NCBI RefSeq assembly: GCF_900184995.1
Contig: NZ_LT860099.1
Location: 2,046,886 to 2,110,885, forward strand
Direction of reading: 5' to 3'
DNA: 64,000 nucleotides
Source: Konateibacter massiliensis
GTDB taxonomy: Bacteria; Bacillota; Clostridia; Lachnospirales; Lachnospiraceae
Numbering within the stretch: the stretch's first letter is position 1; each line of letters opens with the position of its first letter. Under the pieces are notes generated by a model. It was not told the origin of the DNA and searched no databases. It saw nothing but the letters and a program-made list of their open reading frames with translations. This document shows positions 10,001 through 18,154 of the stretch, in pieces. The position numbers and the translations under genes were made by a program.

Positions 10001-10134
10001 ACAGCACGGGATGTAGTAAGCATATCTGCCTCCATCGCCTCATTCTCATCGTTACATGGAACATAGTAGGCGCGTAGGGGCTCAGTTTTGATGTGCAGAG
10101 CATGAGGGTCCTGAAAATAGTTTGGTAATCTCAT
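7042..10134 (-). CDS. lacZ: Glycoside hydrolase family 2 beta-galactosidase
   Basis: This is a 1030-residue LacZ-type enzyme that hydrolyses terminal beta-galactosides. It has the GH2 order: sugar-binding N domain (DWKFKYY near 50), Ig-like domain, TIM barrel and C-terminal beta-sandwich (PQESYVDKHRDA). The acid/base glutamate lies in SMGNESGYG and the nucleophile in VEYCHAMGN. The length equals E. coli LacZ. Two adjacent ATGs (10137, 10134) follow AAAGGAGG; the second has the better spacing. There is no signal peptide, so it acts inside the cell. It is divergent from an AraC regulator. Amid pectin genes it may process galactan side chains of rhamnogalacturonan, but lactose is equally possible. 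Confidence 0.93.
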   Translation of the reverse strand: MRLPNYFQDPHALHIKTEPLRAYYVPCNDENEAMEADMLTTSRAVNLNGDDWKFKYYESWHDVPESCIEADAATDSYDTIPVPSCWQILGYDRNQYINNRYPIPFDPPYVPDENPTGVYIKEFFLAKKDAACNVYLNFEGVDSCYYVWVNGEFAGYSQISHSGSEFDITDKVQAGSNRLTVIVLKWCDGTYLEDQDKLRFSGIFRDVYLLLRPKNHIRDYFVHTDVSEDFTHAVVRADLEFCGSPAVKARLYAPCGTLLSEKEITAGRVSFPVDSPDLWNAEHPVLYTLVLETGEETIAQKVGIRRIDIRDNVIYINGVNFKIKGTNRHDSNPYTGAAITREQLMQDLKLMKEHNINGIRTSHYPNAPWAAQMYDRYGFYVMDEADLESHGTNFIYGRGTRREDIAEVGYDKTYGLLMREPSYEKAVLDRIQHLVHRDKNCASVFSWSMGNESGYGPSLEKASTWIKSYDPNRVLSYENSIWEMEDSEYVKDVSNIDVHSRMYVPVEFIDYFCTQKGKQPFIEVEYCHAMGNGPGDLEEYFQRMYQYDGYIGGYVWEWCDHSVFMGKTIEGKDKFFYGGDWKEEIHDGNFCMDGLVYPDRRPHTGLLEYKNVARPIRAALIDAAQGIVELDNKMDYTNIKDRYTVAYEIVTDGEVLASGELEEVDCPAKKSVQVCLPESIHASKNTFIHLHYIQKYDELLTFAGHEAGHDQLTVCRNSESAKAVVAKAAGFTAACTESEVVVTELENLIVLTGTQFRYVFDKWKGTFSALVRNGNSLIMKPIELNVWRAPMDNDRNVRPEWEAAGYDRARIKVYETGWEQKEEVTVITSHYSLYAVSLQRIITGQMMWNVMPDGTITVEVDGDRSSLKPQFARKPLEKLPFLPRFGLRLFLPASYDRVTYFGFGPQESYVDKHRDAYVDLFTASVDNLHEDYIRPQENGSHFGCTGLAVSSEEGSCLLVSGSEFSFNASCYTQEELAAKAHNFELEKSPYTVLCLDGYMSGCGSNSCGPRLIEKYQVNNEKLSMTFTLEF

Positions 10135-10186
10135 CATTGTACCTCCTTTAAGGATAATATTTTAATACTTGAATAGATTTTATACA

Positions 10187-10203
10187 GAATGATATAATCA
10201 TTC
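10187..10203. promoter_or_regulatory. Palindrome between lacZ and araC-type regulator
   Basis: GAATGAT-ATA-ATCATTC is a perfect inverted repeat with 7-bp arms, about midway between the divergent lacZ and AraC-family genes. A role as regulator binding site is inferred from position. Confidence 0.5.
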
Positions 10204-10276
10204 CATAACAGTATTATTGATTCTATGGTTATTTTACGATTACTTTAAGTATTTGGATAAATGGGAAGGTCATTAT

Positions 10277-11134
10277 ATGGATTATTTAATAAGAAAAGAA
10301 ATATCACCTAAAGATTTTAATCCTGATTTGGTGGATTGCAGAATGTATATAAGCTCACCTTCTATAAAAAAAGGCAGTAGATTAAAGCAACGAACCGTTC
10401 ATCATTACGAGTTTGAACTTATTTTGGAATCAGAGGGGACCATTTTCCTTGACAATAAGCTTGTTCCGGTCGTGGCGGGGGATATTGTTTTTAAAAAACC
10501 CGGTCAAATAACATATGGTATCGCACCGCTCAGAAGCATATTAGTTTTTTTCGATGATACAAAAGATTTCAATCCCGCTCCAGAGCGTCATGGATTATCT
10601 GTCACACCCGTTTTGGATAGTATTTCTCCTGTCTGCCACCTTGAACCAAGGGAAGCCTACCAGCAATTATTTCACAATATATTAAATGAACACGTCAATG
10701 CAGCATATGCCTCGCCTTTGCTGATAAAGTCTTATTTGCTTCAGTTAGTCTATAACCTTTATTTTTGGACAATCGAATTATCCAATAGGGCAGTACAAGC
10801 AGAATCGCCTTATTATGTGAAGTTAAAAAAAGTGATAAACTATATTCAAAATAATTATTCGTCCAAAATTGAATTAAAAACTTTATCAAATCTTGTCGAG
10901 CTAAGTCCGAATTACTTTCATAAGATATTTACTCAGGTAATGGATATGACGCCCGGTGAGTACATGAGTAAAGTAAGATTAGATATGGCAAGAAAATTTT
11001 TAGTGGAAACAAAATTTACGATACAAGAAGTCGCTGAAAGATGTGGTTTTGAAAACTCCTCCTATTTCAGCGAAGTATTTAAAAAAGCTTATCGCTTATC
11101 TCCCAGAGATTTCAGGAAAAAGTACACAATGTGA
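10277..11134 (+). CDS. AraC-family transcriptional regulator
   Basis: This 285-residue protein has an N-terminal cupin-like sensor domain (about 20-160; ELILESEGTIFLDN, VAGDIVFKKPGQ) and a C-terminal double helix-turn-helix (about 185-283; LSNLVELSPNYFHKIF, then IQEVAERCGFENSSYFSEVFKK and SPRDFRKKY). ATG 10277 was chosen because GGGAAGG precedes it; an in-frame upstream extension to 10217 lacks a ribosome site. It is divergent from the beta-galactosidase gene and is probably its sugar-responsive activator. The effector is unknown. Confidence 0.88.
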   Translation: MDYLIRKEISPKDFNPDLVDCRMYISSPSIKKGSRLKQRTVHHYEFELILESEGTIFLDNKLVPVVAGDIVFKKPGQITYGIAPLRSILVFFDDTKDFNPAPERHGLSVTPVLDSISPVCHLEPREAYQQLFHNILNEHVNAAYASPLLIKSYLLQLVYNLYFWTIELSNRAVQAESPYYVKLKKVINYIQNNYSSKIELKTLSNLVELSPNYFHKIFTQVMDMTPGEYMSKVRLDMARKFLVETKFTIQEVAERCGFENSSYFSEVFKKAYRLSPRDFRKKYTM

Positions 11135-11151
11135 TTTCCTATCACACAAAA

Positions 11152-11207
11152 AAAAGCTATGATACAAGCCCCCCTTCAAATAGAAGGCTGCTTGTATCAT
11201 AGCTTTT
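11152..11207. terminator. Bidirectional terminator between araC-type gene and uxaA
   Basis: AAAAGCTATGATACAAGC pairs perfectly with GCTTGTATCATAGCTTTT around a 20-nt centre. It has A and T runs on the two sides and separates convergent genes. Confidence 0.85.
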
Positions 11208-11233
11208 GTTATATAGAAAACATCTATATTTTC

Positions 11234-12715
11234 TTACAAGGTAACACCCTGCTTAAATATCGCCATATCATGGAAACCTGCCTCTTCCGCCCTTACCTTT
11301 TTGCCGGAAGCAACGGCAAGAACGTAGTCAAACAATTCCTGGGATAACTGGCTCATATCTTTTCCTTCTATAAGCTCTCCCGCATTAAAGTCAATCCAGT
11401 TGCCTTTTTTGTCTGCAAGAGCTGAGTTGCTTGATATTTTTACCGTCGGAACCGGTGATGCAAACGGAGTTCCTCTTCCCGTTGTAAATAACACGATGTG
11501 AGCGCCTGATGCACCGAGTGCCGTCGCTGCTACCAAATCATTTCCCGGAGCACTTAACAGGTTTAAGCCCTTTTCCTTCACTGTCTCGCCATATTCCAAA
11601 ACACCCTTAATCAAAGCGCTTCCTGACTTCTGGGTACAGCCGAGGGACTTATCCTCCAAGGTGGAGATACCACCCTTCTTGTTTCCCGGTGATGGGTTCT
11701 CATAGATGGTCTGGTTATGACTTGTAAAATAATTCTTAAAGTTGTTAATCAAATCCACGGTCTGGTGGAACAATTCCTCATTCGCACAACGGTTCATCAA
11801 AATTGTCTCAGCCCCGAACATCTCCGGTACCTCTGTCAGAATTGTCGTTCCGCCCTTAGAGATAAGGATATCAGAAAATGCTCCTACTGTAGGGTTTGCC
11901 GTAATTCCGGAAAGTCCGTCCGAGCCTCCGCACTTCATACCAACCACAAGCTCTTTTGCACTGATTTTCTCTCTCTTAAACTGAGATACATAGGAGGCAA
12001 GCTCCTCGATCAATATAAGTGAATCCTCGATTTCATCTTCGCTTTCCTGGGATACGAGGAATTTGACACGTTTCTCGTCGTATTCTCCGATGTATTCCTT
12101 CAGTATATCAACGCCACTGTTCTCACAGCCAAGTCCAAGCACCAAAACACCGCCTGCATTCGGATGGTTGATTAAATCTGCCAAGATTTTTCTTGTATTT
12201 TCCTGATCGTCACCCATCTGGGAGCAGCCGTAAGGATGGGGGAATGCCACAATTTCTTCCACCGTTCCCTGCACAAGCTTCTGTGCTCTTTTCTCGATGG
12301 AGGTAGCAACATTGTTGACACAGCCTACCGTCGGAATAATCCAGATTTCATTGCGGACACCGACTTTTCCGTCTGCTCTTCTGTAACCTTCAAAAAATGC
12401 CTCTTCTGTCTTTGCTTCCTCTACCAACTGAGGTTGGTAAGTGTATTCCAGCACATCTCCGAGTGCCGTTTTTACATTGTGGGTATGAATCCAGGCGCCT
12501 TCCTTGATGGCTTCCTTTGCAAAGCCAATTCTGGCACCATATTTTATAACCGGTTCATTCTCTGCAATATCCTTGAGAGCGAATTTGTGTCCCTGCATAA
12601 CATCTTCCAAAAGAGTTACCTTCTGTCCGGCAACATCCAAAACACTTCCTTCGGAAAGTGGCTTCAGAGCAACCGCTACACTGTCACTTGGATTAATTTT
12701 TATAAATTCCTGCAT
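11234..12715 (-). CDS. uxaA: Altronate dehydratase
   Basis: This 493-residue enzyme dehydrates D-altronate to 2-keto-3-deoxygluconate, the substrate of KdgK. The N-terminal SAF domain (about 1-100) ends in WIHTHNVKT. The C-terminal catalytic part has conserved GYRRADGKVGVRN, FPHPYGCSQMGDDQENT and GMKCGGSDGLSG, with the cysteines expected of an iron-dependent lyase. The length matches full UxaA/GarD enzymes. It lies 19 bp downstream of uxaB on the same strand, with AGGAGGAG as ribosome site, so the two form an operon. The order reductase then dehydratase matches pathway order. Confidence 0.95.
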   Translation of the reverse strand: MQEFIKINPSDSVAVALKPLSEGSVLDVAGQKVTLLEDVMQGHKFALKDIAENEPVIKYGARIGFAKEAIKEGAWIHTHNVKTALGDVLEYTYQPQLVEEAKTEEAFFEGYRRADGKVGVRNEIWIIPTVGCVNNVATSIEKRAQKLVQGTVEEIVAFPHPYGCSQMGDDQENTRKILADLINHPNAGGVLVLGLGCENSGVDILKEYIGEYDEKRVKFLVSQESEDEIEDSLILIEELASYVSQFKREKISAKELVVGMKCGGSDGLSGITANPTVGAFSDILISKGGTTILTEVPEMFGAETILMNRCANEELFHQTVDLINNFKNYFTSHNQTIYENPSPGNKKGGISTLEDKSLGCTQKSGSALIKGVLEYGETVKEKGLNLLSAPGNDLVAATALGASGAHIVLFTTGRGTPFASPVPTVKISSNSALADKKGNWIDFNAGELIEGKDMSQLSQELFDYVLAVASGKKVRAEEAGFHDMAIFKQGVTL

Positions 12716-12734
12716 AACGAATCTCCTCCTTTTC

Positions 12735-14228
12735 CTATTTTGCTAAATCTTCCACAACCGCTTTCATTCCTCTTGCTCTGATGTCCGCAATGTGGCTTGC
12801 AATTGCATCTACCAAACCGTCAACCTTTGATAAATCCTCACCGCCGAAGAATTTTGTATTACTAAGATATGCTTTTGCAAATTCCTCCGGTGATTTTGCT
12901 GCGTTTTCCTTAAAGAAATCAAGTACAAATTTATCGTCACGGATAAAATATTTTTCACCGTCTCTGTCACCTACTAAGCATACACCGCCGTTTACTTCTC
13001 CTTCTTCTGTTGTAGCATAGAAGCTCATAAGCGCTGCAATAGAAAATGTCAAATATTTCGGAAGCTTTCCGAATTTCTCCACATAACCAAGGAAAGAAGG
13101 CATACAGCGTGCTTCCCATTTGGAAACGGAATTTAAAGAAATGTCAAGTAATTTATGTTTTACAAAAGGATTTTGGAAACGCTCTATTACCGCATCCGCA
13201 AATTCTTTGCAATCTTCTTCTGCAAGTGACAGCGTAGGAATTACCTCGTCAAATAAAGTTTCTTCCATATATTTACGCATTGTCTTGTCGTCCATTGACT
13301 CTTTTACAATATCATTTCCCGCAAGATAGGAAGCAAGTACAAAGGAGGTATGGGAACCGTTCAAAATTCTTACCTTTCTCTCCTTATATGGGTGATGGTC
13401 TTCTGTGAATACCACATTTAATCCTGCCTTCTCAAACGGAAGCTCTGCACGAAGCTGATCAAGAGAAAGATTTTTATCGCTTTCAATTACCCAAAGTCCG
13501 AAGGTTTCTGCTGTTACAATCAACTGATCCTCATAGCCGAATTCCTTGCATAACTCTTCTGCTTCCTCTCTTGGATAGCCCGGCACGATACGGTCAACCA
13601 AAGTAGGACAGAAGGAACATGCACTGTCAATCCAGTTTTTAAATTCATCGCCTAATTTCCACTGCTCAATCAGCTTTGAAATACATTTTTTCAGCTCAAT
13701 TCCATTGTCTGCGATAAGCTCACACGGAATAATAATCAAGCCCTTATCCTGCGCGCCGTTAAATTTTTCAAATCTCTGATATAATAATTTAGTCAGCTTA
13801 CCCGGATAAGATTTAGGCGGACATAGCTCAAACTCATCTGTCTCATCATATACGATACCTGCCTCGGTTGTGTTGGAAACAACATAACGAAGTGTATCAA
13901 GCAAGCCATATTCCACATATTTGTCATAGTCCTCTTTCGCTGCGACCGCATCAGCAACGGACGTGATAATACGGGTTACCTTCTTCGGCTCTCCGTTTTC
14001 AAAGCCTCTCAGCTGAAGCGTGTACTGACATTCCTGATTGTGAAAACGCTCCAAAGTTCCGAACTCAATCGGTTTTACAATTACAACGCTGCCGTTAAAA
14101 TCTGTCTTCTCATTTGTCACATCAAAGATGTAATCCACAAATGCTCTCAAAAAGTTACCTTCACCAAATTGCAGAACTTTAACCGGTCTTTCTGCTGCCT
14201 TTGAAATTTTCTTGTTTAATAATTCCAT
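12735..14228 (-). CDS. uxaB: Tagaturonate reductase (altronate oxidoreductase)
   Basis: This 497-residue NAD-dependent enzyme of the mannitol/polyol dehydrogenase family reduces D-tagaturonate to D-altronate. The N-terminal cofactor-binding part begins VKVLQFGEGNFLRAFVDY. The family motif region follows with CPTLVDRIVPGYP, then VRILNGSHTSFV and FVKHKLLDISLNSVSKW in the substrate domain. The polyol dehydrogenase lysine and histidines fall in these segments. It is the first gene of uxaBA, with a consensus-like promoter and a LacI-type operator just after the -10 box. UxaB is preferred over fructuronate reductase UxuB because altronate dehydratase, not mannonate dehydratase, follows. Confidence 0.93.
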   Translation of the reverse strand: MELLNKKISKAAERPVKVLQFGEGNFLRAFVDYIFDVTNEKTDFNGSVVIVKPIEFGTLERFHNQECQYTLQLRGFENGEPKKVTRIITSVADAVAAKEDYDKYVEYGLLDTLRYVVSNTTEAGIVYDETDEFELCPPKSYPGKLTKLLYQRFEKFNGAQDKGLIIIPCELIADNGIELKKCISKLIEQWKLGDEFKNWIDSACSFCPTLVDRIVPGYPREEAEELCKEFGYEDQLIVTAETFGLWVIESDKNLSLDQLRAELPFEKAGLNVVFTEDHHPYKERKVRILNGSHTSFVLASYLAGNDIVKESMDDKTMRKYMEETLFDEVIPTLSLAEEDCKEFADAVIERFQNPFVKHKLLDISLNSVSKWEARCMPSFLGYVEKFGKLPKYLTFSIAALMSFYATTEEGEVNGGVCLVGDRDGEKYFIRDDKFVLDFFKENAAKSPEEFAKAYLSNTKFFGGEDLSKVDGLVDAIASHIADIRARGMKAVVEDLAK

Positions 14229-14275
14229 CTCTTCACCTCGTACTATCTTTCACTTGTTATGATTACGTTTAAAAT

Positions 14276-14326
14276 TGTAAGTGCTTACATTATGTATATT
14301 TTACAATTATTTTTAATTTAAGTCAA
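14276..14326 (-). promoter_or_regulatory. uxaBA promoter with operator
   Basis: On the minus strand TTGACT (14326-14321), a 17-bp spacer and TAAAAT (14303-14298) form the promoter. The perfect palindrome TGTAAG-TG-CTTACA (14276-14289) begins about 8 bp after the -10 box, at the start of transcription, where a LacI-type repressor would block it. Confidence 0.75.
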
Positions 14327-14356
14327 CTAAATCTTATGATTTTATATTATTTTCTC

Positions 14357-14411
14357 TTGTAATTTAAAAGCATTCGTTTTATAATAAAAGCAATTATTGT
14401 AAGCGTTTACA
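14357..14411 (+). promoter_or_regulatory. lacI-type regulator promoter with operator
   Basis: TTGTAA (14357-14362), a 17-bp spacer and TATAAT (14380-14385) form the promoter. TGTAAGCGTTTACA (14398-14411) lies 12 bp after the -10 box. This suggests autoregulation; the same sequence also fits the CcpA cre consensus exactly. Confidence 0.72.
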
Positions 14412-14443
14412 TTAAACATGCAGATTAGTAAGGATTGGTTCAT

Positions 14444-15445
14444 ATGAATATTTATGATGTATCAAAAGCCGCCGGTGTTTCGATTGCCACTGTTTCCAGA
14501 GTGCTAAACGGAAGCTCCAGCGTAAGTGAAAAGACAAAACAAAAGGTCCTCTCCGTCATTGACGAGATAGGCTATACCCCGAATGCCTTTGCCAGAGGAC
14601 TCGGGCTGAATACAATGCAGACAATCGGTATTATGTGTCCCGATTCGTCAGACCCCTATCTTGCCGATGCTATCTACTATCTGGAGCGGGAATTAAGGCA
14701 GAACGGTTATGATTCCATTTTGTGCTGCACCGGTTATCAGACTGACACAAAGGAAAAATATTTAAAGCTGCTTCTTTCCAAGCGGATTGATGCGGTTATT
14801 TTGATTGGTTCCACCTTTATCGAGTCCAATGATAAAAATAATAAGTATATTTACGATGCCGCCAAGGAGGTTCCGATTATTTTGCTCAACGGTACTCTGG
14901 ACGCACCAAACATATACAGTACGGTGTGTGACGATTATCAGGCAATCTACAATGCAGTTTCTGCCCTGATTGACTCTGGCGTCACAAAGGTTTTATATCT
15001 GTATCACTCTCTTTCCTACAGCGGTATCCGCAAACTAGAAGGCTATAAGGCTGCTATTGCAGCGCACGACATGGCTTTGGATGAGAGATATATGCAGCAA
15101 TTTTCAGGAAGCCTTCAAGAGACAAAGGATTTTTTAATCAAGCTCAAGGAAGAGGGACTGGAATTTGACGGAATTGTAGCTTCTGATGACAGTCTTGCCG
15201 TAGGGGCATTAAAATATGCGAAGGCTTGTAACATCTCTGTACCGGAGCAGCTCAGCGTGATTGGCTACAACAATTCCATTATGGCGCAGTGCTGTGAGCC
15301 TGAGCTGACCACGATTGACAACAAGGTGGAAACCTTATGCATCCACTCTGTCAGCACACTGATGCGTGTCTTTGCAAACAGCAACGTTCCGGCAAAAACC
15401 ATGTTTTCAGCCGATATTTTAAAGCGCGATACAACACGCTTTTAA
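14444..15445 (+). CDS. LacI-family repressor, likely of the galacturonate genes
   Basis: This 333-residue regulator starts with the LacI helix-turn-helix (MNIYDVSKAAGVSIATVSRV, followed by LNGSSSVSEKT and the hinge region to about 60). A periplasmic-binding-protein-like effector domain follows (TIGIMCPDSSDPY; DGIVASDDSLAVGALKYA; LSVIGYNNS). ATG 14444 follows TAAGGA. It is divergent from uxaBA, with matching palindromes at both promoters, so it most likely represses uxaBA and itself. The effector would be galacturonate or tagaturonate; this is inference from position. A wider regulon including the pectate lyase is suggested by a third palindrome at 3034. Confidence 0.9.
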   Translation: MNIYDVSKAAGVSIATVSRVLNGSSSVSEKTKQKVLSVIDEIGYTPNAFARGLGLNTMQTIGIMCPDSSDPYLADAIYYLERELRQNGYDSILCCTGYQTDTKEKYLKLLLSKRIDAVILIGSTFIESNDKNNKYIYDAAKEVPIILLNGTLDAPNIYSTVCDDYQAIYNAVSALIDSGVTKVLYLYHSLSYSGIRKLEGYKAAIAAHDMALDERYMQQFSGSLQETKDFLIKLKEEGLEFDGIVASDDSLAVGALKYAKACNISVPEQLSVIGYNNSIMAQCCEPELTTIDNKVETLCIHSVSTLMRVFANSNVPAKTMFSADILKRDTTRF

Positions 15446-15455
15446 TATAAAATTT

Positions 15456-15645
15456 GGTGATACCAGGGTCAAAAGGGCATGCGTTTCATGCTTGCATGAA
15501 AAAGCATGACTTTGGGACCCGCAAAACATGAGAAAGTAGCCCGAACAGGGCGGATTTCGAATGTTTTTAGGATTACGAGAGCACAAAGTGCGTAGTAATC
15601 CGTAGTATCATTGGTGTCAAAAGGTGCTCCGCATTTATTCTGGCA
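15456..15645. repeat. Structured intergenic repeat upstream of uxaC
   Basis: The 255 bp between lacI and uxaC hold several hairpins: TTTCATGC-TT-GCATGAAA (15484-15501), flanked by GGGTC/GACCC arms, and GGATTAC...GTAATCC with an inner GCAC-AAA-GTGC (15570-15601). A degenerate direct repeat, TGATACCAGGGTCAAAAG near 15458 and ATCATTGGTGTCAAAAG near 15607, bounds the block. No coding potential and no clear uxaC promoter were seen. Confidence 0.5.
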
Positions 15646-15700
15646 CAAAACATTAACGGGGAAGCAATCTTTCCCAATATTAATAGGAGGAAAAATTAAA

Positions 15701-17107
15701 ATGAAACAATTTATGGACAAGGATTTCATACTCACCACCCAGACAGCGCAAACTCTCTACCATGATTTTGCAGCTAAAATGCCTGTTTTGGACTATCACT
15801 GCCACATCAATCCGAAGGAGATTGCTGAGGACAGAAAGTTCGAGAATATCACACAGGTATGGCTTGGAGGAGACCACTATAAATGGCGCCAGATGCGCTC
15901 AAACGGCATAGACGAGAAATACATCACAGGTGACGCCTCCGACAGAGAGAAATTTCAGAAGTGGGCAGAGACCCTTGAAAAAGCAATCGGTAATCCGCTT
16001 TATCACTGGAGTCACTTGGAGCTTCAAAGATATTTTGGTTACACAGGACATTTAAACGGAGAAAACGCAGAGGAAGTATGGAACTTATGCAATGAGAAGT
16101 TGCAGGATGCTTCCATGAGCGCTCGCAATATCATCAAACAGTCTAACGTAACATTAATCTGTACCACAGATGATCCGATTGACTCTCTGGAATGGCATAA
16201 GGCTATCGCAGAGGATAAGAGCTTTGACGTGCAGGTGCTTCCGGCATGGAGACCGGACAAGGCTATGAATATCGAGAAGCCAGACTATTTAGACTATCTG
16301 GCTAAATTAAGCGATGTAAGCGGCGTAAAAGTAAACAGCTTTGCTTCCCTGATTGAATCGCTCGTAGTCCGTCTTGATTTCTTTGCATCCATGGGCTGCA
16401 AGGCAACTGACCACGCTCTGGAATATGTTATGTACCAGCCTGCAAGCGAGACAGAAATTGAAGCAATTTTCACCAAAAGAGCTGCGGGCTCTGCTGTTAC
16501 AAGAATAGAGGAGCTTCAGTTTAAGACTGCTTTCATGCTTGCTATGGGTAAGGAATACCACAAGCGCAACATGGCAATGCAGCTTCATTACGGCTGTAAG
16601 CGTGACAACAACGTGTTCCGCTTTAACCAGTTAGGACCGGATACAGGCTTTGATTGCATCAATAACTTTGCTCCGTCCGCTGAGATGGCTGATTTCTTAA
16701 ATGCCTTAAATGCAACCGATGAGCTGCCAAAGACAATTCTTTACAGCTTAAACCCGAACGACAACGCTTCCATCGGAACAATTCTTGGTTGTTTCCAAGA
16801 CTCTTCCGCTGTCGGAAAGATACAGCAGGGCTCTGCATGGTGGTTTAACGACCACAAGACGGGTATGACCGACCAGATGATTTCCCTTGCAAACTTAGGA
16901 CTGCTCGGAAACTTCATCGGTATGCTCACCGACTCCAGAAGCTTTTTATCTTACACAAGACATGAGTATTTCAGAAGAATTCTCTGTGAGTTAATCGGCA
17001 ACTGGGTAGAAAACGGAGAATATCCGGATGACAAGAAAGTACTTGGCAAAATGGTTGAGAATATTTCTTATAACAATGCGGTATCTTATTTCGGTTTCGA
17101 CCTTTAA
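15701..17107 (+). CDS. uxaC: Glucuronate/galacturonate isomerase
   Basis: This 468-residue uronate isomerase of the amidohydrolase-like superfamily converts D-galacturonate to D-tagaturonate (and D-glucuronate to fructuronate), the entry step for UxaB. The metal-site motif DYHCHINPKEIAEDR is near residue 27. TTDDPIDSLEWH is near 150, MQLHYGCKRDNN near 295, and DSRSFLSYTRHEYFRR near 410, all conserved in the family. ATG 15701 follows ATAGGAGG. It lies downstream of lacI on the same strand, 255 bp away across a structured repeat, so it may have its own promoter. Confidence 0.95.
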   Translation: MKQFMDKDFILTTQTAQTLYHDFAAKMPVLDYHCHINPKEIAEDRKFENITQVWLGGDHYKWRQMRSNGIDEKYITGDASDREKFQKWAETLEKAIGNPLYHWSHLELQRYFGYTGHLNGENAEEVWNLCNEKLQDASMSARNIIKQSNVTLICTTDDPIDSLEWHKAIAEDKSFDVQVLPAWRPDKAMNIEKPDYLDYLAKLSDVSGVKVNSFASLIESLVVRLDFFASMGCKATDHALEYVMYQPASETEIEAIFTKRAAGSAVTRIEELQFKTAFMLAMGKEYHKRNMAMQLHYGCKRDNNVFRFNQLGPDTGFDCINNFAPSAEMADFLNALNATDELPKTILYSLNPNDNASIGTILGCFQDSSAVGKIQQGSAWWFNDHKTGMTDQMISLANLGLLGNFIGMLTDSRSFLSYTRHEYFRRILCELIGNWVENGEYPDDKKVLGKMVENISYNNAVSYFGFDL

Positions 17108-17139
17108 TTAAAACTTTTCTTAATATGTTTGTTATAGAG

Positions 17140-17185
17140 GCAGGACTGCTATCCGATGCAACGGATTTTAGTCCTGCTTTGTTTC
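17140..17185 (+). terminator. Terminator after uxaC
   Basis: GCAGGACT...ATCCG pairs with CGGAT...AGTCCTGC around ATGCAA, followed by TTTGTTT. Confidence 0.82.
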
Positions 17186-17280
17186 ATCCCGGACAATTTT
17201 TAATTGCTTTCTTACACGTTTATTGCTAGAATAACTATAGGATGAAAAGTCCGTTATAAAACCAAATCTTGGAGGCAATT

Positions 17281-18015
17281 ATGATTCGATTTCTTTTCGT
17301 TGTAATATTTTTAATTTCTTTTTTAATACTCAGCATCCCGATTCATTTTGTAGAATGGATTATCGGCAAATTCAACCCCGATTTAAAAAATAGAAGTTCC
17401 CAGAAAATCGTTCAATGGGCATTTAAGGTTATTATGAAGATCTCCGGTGTCAAGCTGACCGTAAAGGGCTTCGAGAATATTCCAAAGGATGAAGCCGTGC
17501 TGTATGTCGGCAACCACAGAAGCTATTTTGACATTGTCATCACCTACGCGCTTGCGCCAAACCTGACCGGCTATGTGGCAAAGAAGGAAATGGAGAAAGT
17601 TCCGCTTTTAAGCACGTGGATGCGCTATCTCCACTGCCTATTCCTTGACCGCGATAATATCAAGGAGGGCTTAAAAACCATTTTAACCGGAATTGAGTAT
17701 ATTAATTCTGGCATATCAATCTGTATTTTTCCGGAAGGAACGAGAAACAAAGGGGATGAACTGCTTCCGTTTAAAGAGGGAAGCCTTAAGATGGCAGACA
17801 AAACAGGCTGCGCAATTGTGCCTTTTGCAATGGTAAACACCCGCGACGTTTTTGAAAATCATTTCCCAAAAATCAAGAGTACGCATGTTGTTCTGGAATA
17901 CGGAAAACCGATTTATCCAAAGGAGCTTGACAAGGAACACCGCAAATTCCTCGGGGCACATACCCAAAGCGTGATTCAGGAGCTCTATTTAAGCAACAAA
18001 AACTCACTTTTATAA
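17281..18015 (+). CDS. plsC: 1-acyl-sn-glycerol-3-phosphate acyltransferase
   Basis: This 244-residue membrane enzyme makes phosphatidic acid from lysophosphatidic acid in phospholipid synthesis. An N-terminal hydrophobic segment (about 3-25) precedes the acyltransferase motifs: NHRSYFD (motif I with catalytic H and D, near 79), LFLDRD (near 121), FPEGTRN (motif III, near 148), and a motif IV-like IVPFAMVNT. ATG 17281 follows GGAGG. It is preceded by the uxaC terminator and followed by a hairpin repeat before the next gene, so it may be transcribed alone. Confidence 0.92.
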   Translation: MIRFLFVVIFLISFLILSIPIHFVEWIIGKFNPDLKNRSSQKIVQWAFKVIMKISGVKLTVKGFENIPKDEAVLYVGNHRSYFDIVITYALAPNLTGYVAKKEMEKVPLLSTWMRYLHCLFLDRDNIKEGLKTILTGIEYINSGISICIFPEGTRNKGDELLPFKEGSLKMADKTGCAIVPFAMVNTRDVFENHFPKIKSTHVVLEYGKPIYPKELDKEHRKFLGAHTQSVIQELYLSNKNSLL

Positions 18016-18093
18016 CCAAAGCACTTTTTACATGGTAGGAAGCAATATTCTCTATTTTATTTGAGTTGATATTGTATATACTTATATAGAAAA

Positions 18094-18136
18094 GCGTGAG
18101 CTTTGCTCACACTTGGCGCTCGAGCAGGTTGCGTAT
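18094..18136. repeat. Hairpin plus GCGCYCGAGC-type repeat, copy A
   Basis: GTGAGC-TTT-GCTCAC (18096-18110) is followed by GCGCTCGAGCAGGTTGCGTA. The same plan, a hairpin followed by GCGCCCGAGCGGGTTGCATA, occurs at 26761-26806, so this is a dispersed repeat. It lies just upstream of the hydrolase start. Confidence 0.5.
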
Positions 18137-18154
18137 AGAAAGGAATGAATTGTT

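Noticed and set aside
14398..14411. Purely CcpA cre site
   Set aside because: It fits cre, but two sister palindromes lie at the adjacent divergent LacI/uxaBA promoters, so a local LacI site is at least as likely; it is reported as ambiguous.
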